A stretch of 64,000 nt of DNA, from NCBI RefSeq assembly GCF_020497125.1, contig NC_059082.1, positions 22,404,965-22,468,964 on the forward strand. Direction: 5' to 3'. Each line of letters opens with the position of its first letter. The stretch's first letter is position 1. Of the stretch, positions 46,575 through 58,345 are shown piece after piece. The notes beneath the pieces were generated by a model. It saw only the letters and a list, made by a program, of their open reading frames with translations, was not told the DNA's origin and searched no databases. This DNA is from Mauremys mutica. Taxonomy: Eukaryota > Chordata > Testudines > Geoemydidae. Position numbers and translations under genes: made by a program.

Positions 46575-46700
46575 TGGGAAAATTAATGCAAATTAACTTT
46601 TTAAATGGATTAGTTAAACTGTATTAAATCCATGCATGGGACATTTTTAGTCAGAATCAAAGTGACCTTAATTCAGTTTACCTTTATTCACTTTGGAAAT
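46575..46700. repeat. AT-rich interspersed repeat, copy B
   Basis: It matches 40355-40510 over several blocks of 15 or more bases. Confidence 0.7.
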
Positions 46701-46786
46701 CCCGTTTTACTGGGGCAAAAAGTAAGATGAAATTAAATGCCAAGAGAAGTAGGAATCAAGGCAAGTGACTTGGCTCCCAGGTGAAT

Positions 46787-46965
46787 GACGCATCTATAGC
46801 CAAGAGATATGGGGTTTAATCCTGGTTTTGACACTGATTTGCTGGGTGACTTTGGGTGAATCAGTTAACTTTTTGGAGCTGCTCTTTCCCCACTCTGTAC
46901 AATGGGGTAATGATACTGTTGTACTAAATAAAGTCTGTCAAGTGCTAAATAAATGCAAAGTTTTA
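46787..46965 (+). repeat. MIR-like CORE-SINE
   Basis: Text such as tggttttgacactgatttgctgggtgactttgggtgaatcagttaac...caatggggtaatgatac...aagtgctaaataaatgc follows the MIR layout. It is diverged. Confidence 0.6.
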
Positions 46966-48690
46966 AGGCCACTTAATTCTGGAGATGGGAATAAATCCTG
47001 GGATCTCTGCACTCCTAGATCTGTGCTTAATCCACTTGGCTGTATGACTGGGGTGCCTCAACCAGTCCCATTACCGTGTGATCAGAATTATTTTGCTTTC
47101 ATGGACATTTTGCAAACATAAAAACAGGTAAATTTTGACCAGTTCCCCTCCCCACCCCTTTTTTAGGTGTATTTCATCCAGCTGAAAAGAGTATTTACAT
47201 TTATACCCATTTTATTTGTGGGTAAACTGAGGCCTAGAGAAGTTAAATTACTTGCTTAATATTTATACGGCAAGTTAGCAGCAGACCTGGGAAGAGAATC
47301 CTGGAGTCCTGATTCTCAGACCTATCATAACTGTACCATTCTCTCTCCTCGCATGCTCATGGCTGGTGGATGTTCTATGCAAAAATTCTGAGGCAAACTC
47401 CACTGCTTATTATTTTCAATTCCACAAGTTACTCTTTGCTGCAAGTATATGTATCACACTGGGAATGCAAATCTTGATTCTCTGGATTAAAGCTTTATTG
47501 CAGAGTATTTTTATAAAAAATAAAAACCATAAAATAGAGCAATGTTCTGCCAAATTGGGTAAAATTGGATAAAACTCAAACACAAAAGAGTTTCTAGCAA
47601 TTAGTGAATATTCTACAACAACAGGCAGCAAATGGTGGACTCCTCAGACTCTAGCCTATACTACTGCAAATTAATAAATAATTAACCAAGTGTATGATGC
47701 TTTGCAACACACTCAAGCTCCCTGGACTGAATTCCTGTCATGCATGGCTAGTAATGAAAGTTTTTAATAATTATAGCTTGTTTATGTAATGGCTGTTTAC
47801 ACCTAGAGAGGGCACACACTTGCCCTTTTCTCAATGGCACTACAATAATGATCATTAATCAGTGTCTGGAATAATCTACCAATGATGTTAACTTGTGCAA
47901 CCTGAAAACAAAGCAAGGGAAACAGAATATAAGCAGGATGCCTCATGTGGTAACAGGTTTCTTACAGGGATGCACCTGATATTTGAAAACACCTTGTATC
48001 TTTTCACCACTTCTGACATTCAGTCAAAAGCAATGTTGGGTCAGACAATTGGAAAGCGGGTGTTTTGTCATGACAGATGTCTGTACCCTGGTGTAGTCTC
48101 CCAATCCCATCTGATTAGTTTGCTGGTCAAATCAGGCCTGTTGGTTTTTGCACTACGGGCCTGTTGCTGCTTTTTACAGCCCTGCAGAGAGCTAATCTGT
48201 ATTCAGCTCTCCCACGTGCTGTATCATCAACAAAACTGTCACCTACGTTTTGACTGCAGAATGTTTACAGTGGCTAGTCAGTGCTGAATCAAGACTTAAT
48301 GAGAGGGACTCAGTCCTCTCTTCACCCTGGCCTCTATACACTGCTGTGCTGGCAGAGAGGGGCCATAAACAGCCAGCAAGGGGAGAATTCCCTTGAGACA
48401 AGCACTGCTCTGGACAGCTGTAAGTGGCCTTTCCTTGCTCCACCGAAACCTTGGCATAGGGCTTGTTTGAGGATGGTTGGAGAGGGTGGAGCTATAGCAT
48501 GTGCTGCTCTGGCAATTCTGGTTTGTACTGCACCCCTAGGCTGTCAAAGTTGTGCCATGAGCTGTTTCAGCCTCTAGACAGCTCAAAGTTGGGAGAGCAC
48601 ACATGGCTTAAAGCCACCATCAGCCCCCACTCTCCCTCTCCATCTTGTGTCTCCTGGAGAAGTAGCCCAGAATCCCAGCCATAGGCTGCT
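46966..48690. other. No gene seen; unique-looking sequence
   Basis: A decayed SINE-like piece (attttatttgtgggtaaactgaggcctagaga) lies at 47200-47345. No exon is supported. Confidence 0.45.
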
Positions 48691-48695
48691 ACAGG

Positions 48696-49003
48696 CAGGG
48701 CCGGCTTTAGGAAGTGCGGGGCCCGATTCAAATAGTTTCAACGGGGCCCCGGCAGGGATGACTCACCCGGCGGCGCTCCAGGTTTTCATTCCGGGTCTTC
48801 TGCGCCGAAGACCAGGAGTGAGTGAAGGACCTGCCGCTGAAGTGCTGCCAAAGACCCGGCGCGCATGAAGGACCCGCCACCAAAGTGCCGCCGAAGACCT
48901 GGAGCACTGCCAGGTGAGTAAAAATTAAAAAGCCGCCTAAGTTAGGTGCTTTTCTTTAGGGCGTGGGGCCGGAATCAGGGGAATTGGCCTAAAGCCGGCC
49001 CTG
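48696..49003. mobile_element. Non-autonomous DNA transposon with 16-bp inverted ends
   Basis: cagggccggctttagg (48696-48711) is the exact complement of cctaaagccggccctg (48988-49003). The CAGGG...CCCTG ends and 308-bp non-coding, GC-rich interior suggest a hAT-type MITE. No 8-bp duplication remains. A short ORF across it is incidental. Confidence 0.8.
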
Positions 49004-49324
49004 GGAGGGGGACATGGAATCTATTATCCAAGTATGTGTTAAATAAGAAGCGGTGCCTTGCAAAATACAGTCACTGAGGTGAAAGCACTTGAGTGGTGCC
49101 TCCACATTGCTGCATTTTCTGTTGTAGGGTAAGGGGCCAGACCCTAGGTGGCCTGTACAGCTCTCCCTGTTCACTGGGAAATAGCATGTAAGAAGCTTGA
49201 CCCCATCAAATGTCTCCTACATGGGGGAAAAAACCTGTCTGCCCTCATGATGACTTGTGACCCTATCTAGGACCCTGTTAACTGGGATGCCCCCAACTAT
49301 ACTGTCCTATGTTAGATACTTGAG

Positions 49325-49525
49325 AATCCAGCAGCTCCCATTGGCCTGGAGCAGCAAACCACAGCCAGTGGGAGCCGCAATCGGCCGGACCTGTGGACAC
49401 GGCAGGTAAACAAACCGGCCCGGCCCGCCAGGGGCTTTCCCTACACAAGCGGCGTCCCAAGTTTGGGAAACTGGGCTAGAGAATCACAACGGTCCCTTCT
49501 GGTCTTGTAGCTTCTGAATCTATGA
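49325..49525. mobile_element. GC-rich MITE fragment next to a CR1 tail
   Basis: 49325-49475 matches one arm of a palindromic element also seen at 50869-51070 (shared ggtaaacaaa and the block 'ccagtgggagccgc'). From about 49480 the text tcacaacggtcccttctggtct...gaatctatgaag is a CR1 3' tail, plus strand. Confidence 0.6.
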
Positions 49526-50055
49526 AGCCAGGGGACTTCTGACATTGAATTCAGTGGGTGCAGGCTGAGGCCCACAATTTGGTGGTAAATACATGAGTGA
49601 GTCTAAAGATGCTGGACCTCAAGATTAAAAGTTCAGTTTGCAAAAAGTTAACTAAAAGCACAGAAAGCTGCAGTATAAATCTATAGCCCTCCAACATGCT
49701 GTGCACTAAATGTCCATATGGGCCACCACTGATTGCCATGTTGGCAACTGATTCAAACCGCATTCCATCAATGCGCGCTGGGGAACTTTTTGTGAACATC
49801 AGCAAAATCCACATGGACAGTTGGTGGTCAGCAAGCTGGAGCACTGTAGCTCTACACCCCAGCTTGCACCCAGTAAGTGCTCGTGTAGACGGGTCCTAAG
49901 TTAACTGCTTGCAAACTGAACTTTTTCAGTGAAAAGCATAAATATGGGATCAGTTTAATTAAAAATAATTCTTTTGTTTGGGGGATGTGAGTTCACAGGT
50001 CTCTTATAACGTAGTATGTGAGCCAGTCTTGGATTGTTTACACACGACAAATCCT
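49526..50055. other. No gene seen
   Basis: Unique-looking sequence. Confidence 0.5.
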
Positions 50056-50117
50056 GCATGGGGTTGGACTAGATGACCCTTGAACTCCCTTCTAACCCTA
50101 TGGTTCTATGATTCTGT
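50056..50117 (+). mobile_element. CR1 LINE 3' tail
   Basis: It reads catggggttggactagatgaccc...tctaaccctatggttctatgattctg, the last 60 or so bases of CR1. Confidence 0.8.
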
Positions 50118-50758
50118 ATCAAGAGTGAAATGAGATATTAGAGCCATAGTGTACTATGGAGGGGGGAGGAGTTAGACTGGGATCTCTGAGTGCTGTTTCT
50201 GTATTGATGTGGAAGATAGAAGAGGAAATAGCAGTGATTCCTGTGGTGAGCTATAGACAGTTGAAGACAAGGGTTGGTTTGGGTCCATGGATCATATATG
50301 ATAGAGAGGAGGCTATTTGTAGATTTATATTTCTAAAATGGTAGGTGAGAATTTGTGATCTAACTTGGAAACAAGGTAGAGGCACTGTGGTATAGCAGCA
50401 TGGTTGTTGATTGTTAAAGGACTATTGGTGATAGGTAAATGGTGGGTGGGCATGGATATGAGGGCAGATTTAAGGTTGGTTTTAGAACCTTAATTATGAA
50501 TTTTCATACTTCAACATATTTTTGTTGAGTTAAAAAGCAAAACAACAACTTAGAATTTCTTAGTTTTAAAATGTCTGGATTTTTTTTATAACTATAGTAT
50601 ACTGTTAAGTGACTGCATGTATTTACAACTTTTATCCATTTACAACTTTAACACCCAATGTTTTTGCCTGGGAATTTTCTTAGATTTCTATAAATTTGTC
50701 AAAGACAAATTTCCAGCACCCTGATATATGAGACTATTATTTCTCTCATATATATTCT

Positions 50759-51210
50759 GTATATACTCATTCATTAGCCGGTTCGTTTATAAGCTGACCC
50801 CCCGCAAGATGGATAGGTAAAAATAGCAAATAGTGTATGACTCTTTCATAAGCCGACCCTATATTTCAGGGTTTGGCAAACTTTGGCTCCTGGCCCGTTA
50901 GGGTAAGCCGCTAGCAGGCCTGGACGTTTTGTTTACTTGGAGCGTTCACAGGCACGGAGCCCCTCAGCTCCCAGTGGCTGCGGTTTGCCGTTCCCAGCCA
51001 ACAGCAAACCGCGGCCACAAGGAGCTGAGGGGCTCCATGCCTGCAGACGCTCCAGGTAAACAAAACGACAATTTATTAGATATTCAATTCAATTATTCCA
51101 TAGAGTTTAAAATAATCAAATTTTGGTGTAGATCCGTTTATAAGACGACCCTCATTCTTTGATGTGTCACTTTTTTACCAAAAATATTTGACTTATGAAT
51201 GAGTATATAC
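50759..51210. mobile_element. Composite MITE: mariner-like ends around a palindromic insert
   Basis: Perfect 16-bp ends gtatatactcattcat (50759-50774) and its complement (51195-51210) bound the element. Three copies of a motif of the type TTTATAAGCCGACCC lie inside (near 50788, 50847 and 51138). From about 50869 to 51070 the interior is a different element. It starts cagggtttggcaaactttgg and contains a long hairpin (50925-50972 against about 51020-51067). That insert belongs to the same family as 49325-49475. A TA dinucleotide sits at each end. No transposase is present. Confidence 0.8.
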
Positions 51211-52530
51211 GGTACATCAGATTGCATCTTAGACACAAGCTGTAGTAATTAATTAATTTTTTTCTCCCTCGTGCTAGAAATGTGTTAAAGTTTCTTCAAA
51301 ACTATGTCTGCAAAGATAATGTCCTTCAATCCAGCCAGATCAGCTCTGAATATTAATAAGTTTCAGGCTACTTTTTGTTGATATCCTAAAGTCTTCCGAG
51401 CTAAGCACTGCAAGCTTTATAAATTCTTCAGAGATCTTACAAGTGTCTGACAGGCTCAAAAGTCTGTAGCAAGAAACTGTAAAATTAGCTAATCAGCTTA
51501 CCTAAAAATATTCAAAGACATTATTCCTCATAGAGGACAGATAAATAACACAAATATGGAGTCCATAAGCTAAGCAACTCCTGAGAGATGTTCCAAAAAA
51601 ATTAGAAGACTCTTTCCAAAAGTCCATATCTTCCAAAAGCTTTAACTGATTACTTTCAATTTCATTTTTTTTAAAAAGGGCTCCTAGATTGTGTGTGGCA
51701 TCTTGCTATTTCATATAGAAAGTATTTTATCTGAGAAAGGTTAAAACAAATAAAGGTGGCAAAAGACTGGATTTATAACAGAAAGCTACTTTGGAACCAT
51801 TATTATTCTTATTAGAATTGATCAAAGAATAAGATTCAGATTTCTGGATTATCAAATACATTTGGCTGTGTGCATTTTCCTATGAGTCCTCAGCAAATAA
51901 CTTCAAGATAATATATTAATTCCCCAATCTGTGGAAATGCAATTCTCTTCCACCATTTTGGTTTTACATTCTTCAGATTATTTTTAGTTTATGATTTCTC
52001 TCACTGTGATCTTTTCTACCCATGAGTAAATAACATCTGGTGAGTACTCCAGACTATAACTTTAAATAAAAATACAGTGTCCTCTGGCATTCTGGAGTAG
52101 TCAGAAAGATTAAACAGATACATAGTCATACACTGTGATTTACCTGTGTTGACATGAGACGACAAAGTTGCAAAAGACCTTTGATGCTTAAACTTCAGCC
52201 AAGGACAAATGGTTTCAAGATTGCTGTCTACTAGTTTTATTATATGATTCTGTATCTTAATTATTCAGATCATTCCTCTTCAGAGGGACAATAAGGTACC
52301 ACTTAAAGTCAGATTTTAACAGTACTTCGCACTCATCTTCAAAGTGCTGTAGATATACTAATTAATTAACTCTCACAGCGCCGCTGTGATGCCAGTAAAT
52401 GAAAGTTGTTGTAATGTGCAAGATCTCCACAGAAGCTTTGACTGCCTAAAATCAATGAGAAAACCCTTGAACATGTAACCTTTGTAAATAGGTTCCATGA
52501 GGCCCTTTCAAAGTAAAAACCTCCTCACTT
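51211..52530. other. No gene seen; AT-rich unique-looking sequence
   Basis: No exon or clear repeat. A SINE-like piece (cactcatcttcaaagtgctgt) lies near 52330. Confidence 0.5.
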
Positions 52531-52531
52531 A

Positions 52532-52784
52532 GGGCTAGTCTACCCTGGCAACGTTAAAGCGGCAGCGCTTTAACGTGGCTTGTGTAGTCACAGTAGAGCG
52601 CTGGGAGAGAGCTCTCCCAACGCTCTAAAAAACCCACCTCTGTGAGGGGCATAGCTACCAGCGCTGGTGCACTGTCTACACTGCCACTTTAAAGCACTGA
52701 AACTTGCTGTGCTCAGGGGGGTGTTTTTTTACACCCCTGAGCGAGAAAGTTGCAGCGCTGTAAAGTGCCAGTGTAGACAAGCCC
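52532..52784. mobile_element. MITE with GGGCTAGTCTAC / GTAGACAAGCCC ends and internal hairpins
   Basis: Inverted ends lie at 52532-52543 and 52773-52784 (one mismatch). The interior has further perfect palindromes, such as gttaaagcggcagcgctttaac, and a gctcagggg...cccctgagc hairpin at about 52711-52743. The 253-bp element is non-coding. Confidence 0.8.
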
Positions 52785-53984
52785 GAAGGCTTTGTGCCTT
52801 ATTTGATCCTTTGCTATCTTATATGGAAGTTTTCCAGGCCTACTCTGACCACCTGTGTCAATCTTTCTGTTGTTATACAGTTATATCAATAGTCTTTGAA
52901 CAGAAGCAAGCTGTACACCCACTGGTCTCAGTGCAAAACTGAACATGGGGAGGCAGATGCTTTCTGAATCCTGCCGCCGGGCCAATGCCTGGCCTAAATT
53001 AGAGCACCTTCTTCTTCCCCAGGAGAGCCTTTTAGCAGTCAAAGGATTACCAGGGAGTAGGGATGCTGTGGTCAGGCCCCCTTTTCTTCAGACATGGCCC
53101 TTTGTGCTGGGGAGGTGGGAAAGACCATGACATAGGAGCCACTATGGGTCCTGATCCCTATGCACCACAGCAGCTCCACCACAGGGATAGACCATCATGG
53201 GAGTTAGTCTGGCTTGGGAACAGGGCCTACAGAGGAGAGTGGGACCATGAAGAACTCAGAACTACAACTCCACTGAGGCACTGCGTCAGCTTAGGTGGGT
53301 GCAGAGATGAATGCTGACCCAATGCAAAATGAAACTTTGTGATGTTTCCAAATCAAGGATTTTTAGAACATTTATATTCTGTGAAATGTTTTGGTTTGGT
53401 TTGGTTTTTACTACTTTTCATCCTAATTGAGGATGAAAACAAACATTGAAACAAAATCAGATTGTTCTATGGCATGGAAATTCCATTTCTCTATCGACTG
53501 TAGAACTCATTAACCAGTTTGTTCCCATAGAAATAATTAAAAGGGGGAAGCAACAGTAAAGTAAACATTTTTTCAGTTTAATTATTTCTCCATCTTTGAG
53601 GTCTGAGAGGTTGCTGGTTTTGGAAACTGATATTTTCACGACTTGTTGGGTAGACAGCAACTAAAAATGACAGTTTTTATGCTCGGCTGCATCCTTGCCT
53701 CTGTATAAACAGAGCTCAAAGCCATAAAAATAAGGTAAAGGACAATTTTGCAAAAAGTGTGGCTTTATTTTTGTTGTTGTTTTCACTGTGGTTTATCATG
53801 GTGGGTAGCTTTTGTTGTTTCTTCAGGAAATGAGCTGTAGACTATAAGCAGTTTGCTGTCCCTAGTATCTGGTTGGCCTGACACCTGCCTGTACTGGTTG
53901 TATGTAGCTGATAGTTCTATAAATGCACACAGGTTAGTCAGATAAGTACATTCACACCAGCAGCTGCAGTTCATGTAATGGGTA
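52785..53984. other. No gene seen
   Basis: Unique-looking sequence. The short open frames have no recognisable domain. Confidence 0.5.
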
Positions 53985-54415
53985 GAGCTGTTTGGAAACT
54001 GGAATTTCCATTCTGTGGGAAATTCCAATATTTCAAAATGTGTTCAGAAGAAAAAGCCAAAATGTCAACTTCCCCCCGAAATGAAAACTGAGAAAAATGT
54101 TGATTTGGAATGACTGAAACATTTCATTTAGATAATGTTGAAACATTATAATGTAACATAAAACAGTATAATATATATTAACAATATTTTTAGTGTTATG
54201 CTGTACAAGTCAAAATGAAATTAATCAAAAAGAAAGTAAAAACTAAACATTTTACCTTATTGAAACAAGGAAGTCAAAAAGATTTCTTTTGCCATTTTCC
54301 CATCAAACATGTTGTCAAAAATTGACATTACCTGCCAACCCTTTTGATCAATGAAACTGCATTTTGACAAAAAAAATTGTTCGGTCAAAATTTTTTCTGA
54401 CATCTCTACTAGTGA
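53985..54415. repeat. AT-rich hAT-like repeat, diverged
   Basis: It starts gtagagctgtttggaaactggaatttcc and ends tttttctgacatctctac, like a worn version of the element at 33006-33552 (tagagctgg...). No target duplication is left. Confidence 0.5.
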
Positions 54416-56444
54416 GACTCCACTCCATCCTCTGAGCTATAAATTGTAAAGGACAGATGGTGCATAAAATGGAGGTGCTGACTCTGCTAAGCATGCTGCA
54501 GCAATGCTACCCACCGTGCAAAACCACATTTGCTCTGAGTGAACGTATACCAAATGGGACGCAGCTGAGGACAAGAACAGCCAGAGTCAGCAGCTCATTT
54601 CCCAAACAGTGAAACATTGTTTCCACTGGACCAAAAGAACTGAGCAGTTCCAAAGCAAGGAAGCATTGGCCGCAGAAATATTAATGATATAGAAGCAGGT
54701 TTACTGTAGTTTGCATGTTAAGATGGGGAAGGGCATGTGCTATCTGTATGCTTTATAACTCTCAGAAATAAGAGGTTTATTAATCTATTTGGTTCTTGTT
54801 GACCTTAACACAGCTGTTAGAAGTCCACCAGGCTGGCCTTGTCCATCATTCCACATTTCCAGAAGCATTAGGAGTTTATGACATGTGCTTGGCCTGGAAG
54901 CCAGGAATGAGGAGGAAATTATATGTTCCTTCAGCACTTTCTTATGAGAACATCCTTTCAGTAATTCAGGGTTGGGGTCTGGAGTAAATCCTGCCTTTCA
55001 GATGTGGATTAAGTAATGTATATTCCAATGTTATCAATGTATATTCTTTTATCTGCTGATTGCAGCACATGAGGACAGTTTCAGAGCTATAATTTCTAAG
55101 AGTGGCTGCCAGCAGGGTCTCAGTTTGGTTTAAATTTATTTTGCCCTTATCCTAGCCCAAGGTACTGATATAGGTACTTTAAGTGGCAGCACCAGGCTTA
55201 TCCTTGCATCATCACACTGACTCACCGAGTGACTGCAACCAATATTCAGGGTTTGGCAACTCGCAACTAGGTTCTGGTAGGTGAAGGTAAACTTAACATC
55301 TGCATTTACTCTCTGAACTGAATTCTGGTCCATGTTGCTTTGACAAAGTAAGACAGATCTAAAATATAGATATTGCATTTTGCTGTTCATCTGAAAATGC
55401 TTTACCAAGCAGTTTCCTGTTATTCCCATTTTACAGATGGGGAAACTGAGGTACAGAGCATTGCCATGATATACACAAAGGCCCACAGTAGGTCTATAGC
55501 AGATCCAGGACTAGAACTGAGATCTCCTAACTCCCAGTTTTGTGATCTAAACACTAGACCACCCTGCTGCCTTCTTATGTGCTATAGAGTACTATGAAAA
55601 TTCCTTCCCCTCCAGGAACCTTGCAGATTAAATGGGCAGGTACAATTGGTATGAGACATAATTTATTTCAGTTTTGGCTGTATAACTGACTCAGCTGTAA
55701 AATAAACAGCTGATGTTCTAAACACTCCAATGACCAATGGTGTTTCTAATTACACATAGTAAAGAACTGCTCAGGGACTCTGAGAGCACAGTTCATTCCC
55801 TAATTTTTCTATACTTTACTTAAAACAGGCCCTGCATTGCAATCGATTCTCTACTACCTCCAGATACAAGCTGTCTGCATCACTCTTCTATACAGCTATT
55901 TGCATTAAACAGAGGACAGAAGTATAGATTAGCAGGGAATGAAATGTGCTCCACTATATCATGGTCCTGGGATCCTAATTCAAGCTATATTTCAGCAAAA
56001 TTCCCATTGGAGGATATAGGAGTTCTGCCTGAATTAAGGACTAAAGACTCCAGGATTTGCCTTTTAGTTCTAAGGCAGCTTTTCACCAATCACTGTAGGT
56101 CGCTGAAGGCATCACATTGCTAAGGGGAGCATCTGAATTGGCAACCTTGAATCTTATAATGACTGGAATAATCTTCACATTTTTCATCTTCAGGACAGAA
56201 ATTCTCCTTGGGTGCTCTCTGTGGAGTAGCTAGTCTCTGCCACTCAACTATTTAGATGGCAGAGACTCTGGATATAGTCCTACTGAGCTTATGCTCAAGG
56301 CAGCTGGGGAGAGAAGGCAAAGGGGGCTGTAACCCATCTTTACACTTCCCTTGGCTGGCAGACGACAAACCAGTGCCCAGAGCAAGTTTTTTTTTTCTAT
56401 TGTGAGTCAAAGGATTTTGTAACATTTCTTTCAGCCTGTATCTA
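54416..56444. other. No gene seen; one SINE-like piece
   Basis: 55370-55572 holds a SINE/LINE-tail-like sequence (cccattttacagatggggaa...gagcattgcc...gaactgagatctcctaactccc...aaacactagaccaccctgc). The rest is unique-looking. Confidence 0.45.
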
Positions 56445-56760
56445 TTGGGTTTCCGGGAAGCGGGGCAGGCGGAAGCCCGCCCCATGCTAACGGGTCCTCC
56501 CCTCAGCCTAAGGGGAGGATCTACAGGACCCCAGAAACCCACTAATTGCGGGGGACAACTAATAAAAGAACAGGGGCAGGAGTGCAGTCAAAGGGTCATA
56601 AGAAGGGAGCCTGACGGGGACACCGAGCAGAGAACCCCGGACAGCGCCCACTGCTCCTCGAAGGCGTCAAGGGAGCCAGCGGACGCCGCCCAGAGGAACT
56701 CCGCCCGGAGACGTGAACAGATTAAGGACTGGAAACAAGCCCCACAGTCGCAGGTTACAA
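56445..56760 (+). repeat. GC-rich, sharply bounded block, unclassified (possible LTR or retroelement leader)
   Basis: It begins gggtttccgggaagcggggc and contains tcctcccctcagcctaagggga, an AATAAA motif at about 56560 (actaataaaagaac), and a run of G+C-rich text to about 56755. Base composition changes abruptly on both sides. An open frame (56445-56912) crosses it without a recognisable domain. It looks like inserted retroelement sequence, but I cannot name it. Confidence 0.4.
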
Positions 56761-57750
56761 GATGGTCCCCTAAGTATAATTCTACCATTGAGGGTTCAGC
56801 TGAGCATGTCATGCCTCTGGCCCCACCCCCTTCTGCTGTCTGCTCTGACACACCCTTTGCTTTACACCAGGTTCTCCATGTCGGAGGGATCTGCTCAAGA
56901 GACTCAAAGTGACATTAGTTGGGCTGAGGACCTGGCCCTGTGTCCTCAAGATGAATGGCAATGGCCTCCCCGCCCCCTTTGCTACAAGTTAGAAACCTGT
57001 TTGTGAATATTCCCAAAGAAGCCAGTAGAATAGGGCTGTAATTTAATCAAGAACAGCTAGCTACTGCATTTTAACCCAGTTATACCCCCAAGAGCCAAAA
57101 AACTGAGCTGCAGACTCCCTGCTTTCTCTGCCAAAACGGGTATCCTCCCCAGTCTCAGACACAAAGGGGATGAAAGCAGCGGCTTAGAACAGATTCTCTG
57201 GTAGCCTTTCATACGGTACTTTTGTTTGTGGGACAGTTTTGCTTGTGTCTGTCACTCACTGTGGGAACTAGGAAATCAGCAGCCCAGGTTTCTCAGGGAT
57301 GCTGTGAGGTTAATGGCCATAGGCCCTATCCTGGAAATCCTCACTCACACTAGTAGCCTGTAGTCATGTATAAAGAATGACTTAAATGAATAAGGGCTGC
57401 AGGATTGGATTCTTTCTTAATGAAAAGCCTAAGCCTTCAAAAGCTAACTTGTGAGAATGGGGACTTCTGTGAATGAGAGTATAAGCAAGGGTTTGTAGTT
57501 TCTAGGCCTACATATTAGCACCAAAGATTGTTAAAGCTGAACATTTATAAATGATCTGCGGCGTTTGTTTACACACTCCTTCTCCCCCTACCCTCCTCCA
57601 TCCCCCCAGGGCGGCTGTGCAGGAGTGGGGGTTCTACTTTTGATTCTTGAGAGCAAGAGGGAGTGGGACTAGTGGCACTCAGCCCCTTAAAGAGGTGGGA
57701 CTGGGTGCTTGGCTCTGAGAGGCCATCATTGCAGGAGGCATGTTGCACTT
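56761..57750. other. No gene seen
   Basis: Unique-looking sequence. Confidence 0.5.
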
Positions 57751-57895
57751 TTAAGCCCCCTATCCTGCAAAGATTTATGCATATGGTTAACTTTAAGCAC
57801 ATGTATAGTCCCACTGACTTCAGCAGAACCAATCACATTCTTAAAGATAAGCACCTGGATTGGTCTTTGCAAGATTGGGCCTTAAGATGTAGCAC
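57751..57895. repeat. Palindromic MITE-like repeat
   Basis: ttaagccccctatcctgcaaaga at the left is the near-complement of tctttgcaagattgggccttaa at the right. The middle is also partly self-complementary (ttaactttaagcac / gcacctg). Confidence 0.7.
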
Positions 57896-57944
57896 ACATG
57901 TGCTTCCTTCAATGTCCCCTAGGGACATTCTTCCTGTCTCCACT

Positions 57945-58345
57945 TAGAGCTTGGCAAAATTTTTCAATCAGATATTTTCTGGGAGGGGAAAAGCAGGTAC
58001 AGTCACCAATAGTTTGTGAATTTGTGTCGATTTCACGGAATTGTTTGGCCATGGGGGCGGGGGGGGGGAGACTAAAAATAAAAATCCTGAAAAAAATGAA
58101 ACATTTCGTTGATGCATTTTAGAAAACAATGTTTTGATTTTCAATTCAAAATGATTTTTCGTTTAGAAATTTGCTTTAATTTTATTTATAAAATGTTTTT
58201 AACATTTTAAAATGCTCAAAATTTAAACAAAATATTTTGCTTGAGGTTGAACAAATTGTTTTTGACCTGAAATGAATTTGTTTTAATTTTTCAGAATTGC
58301 CAGTGAACTGAAAAATCCATTGTTCATACAGCTCAACCTCTGCTC
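57945..58345. repeat. AT-rich hAT-like repeat, diverged
   Basis: It starts agagcttggcaaaatttttca and ends with text similar to 33006-33552 relatives. It contains a G-rich run at about 58053-58068. Assignment is by general resemblance only. Confidence 0.35.

Noticed and set aside
48647..48868. Open frame across the CAGGGCCGGCTTTAGG-ended element
   Set aside because: The frame spans a non-autonomous transposon end and unique DNA. It is not a protein.
56588..56851. Minus-strand frame in the GC-rich block
   Set aside because: No domain. The length is expected for GC-rich DNA.
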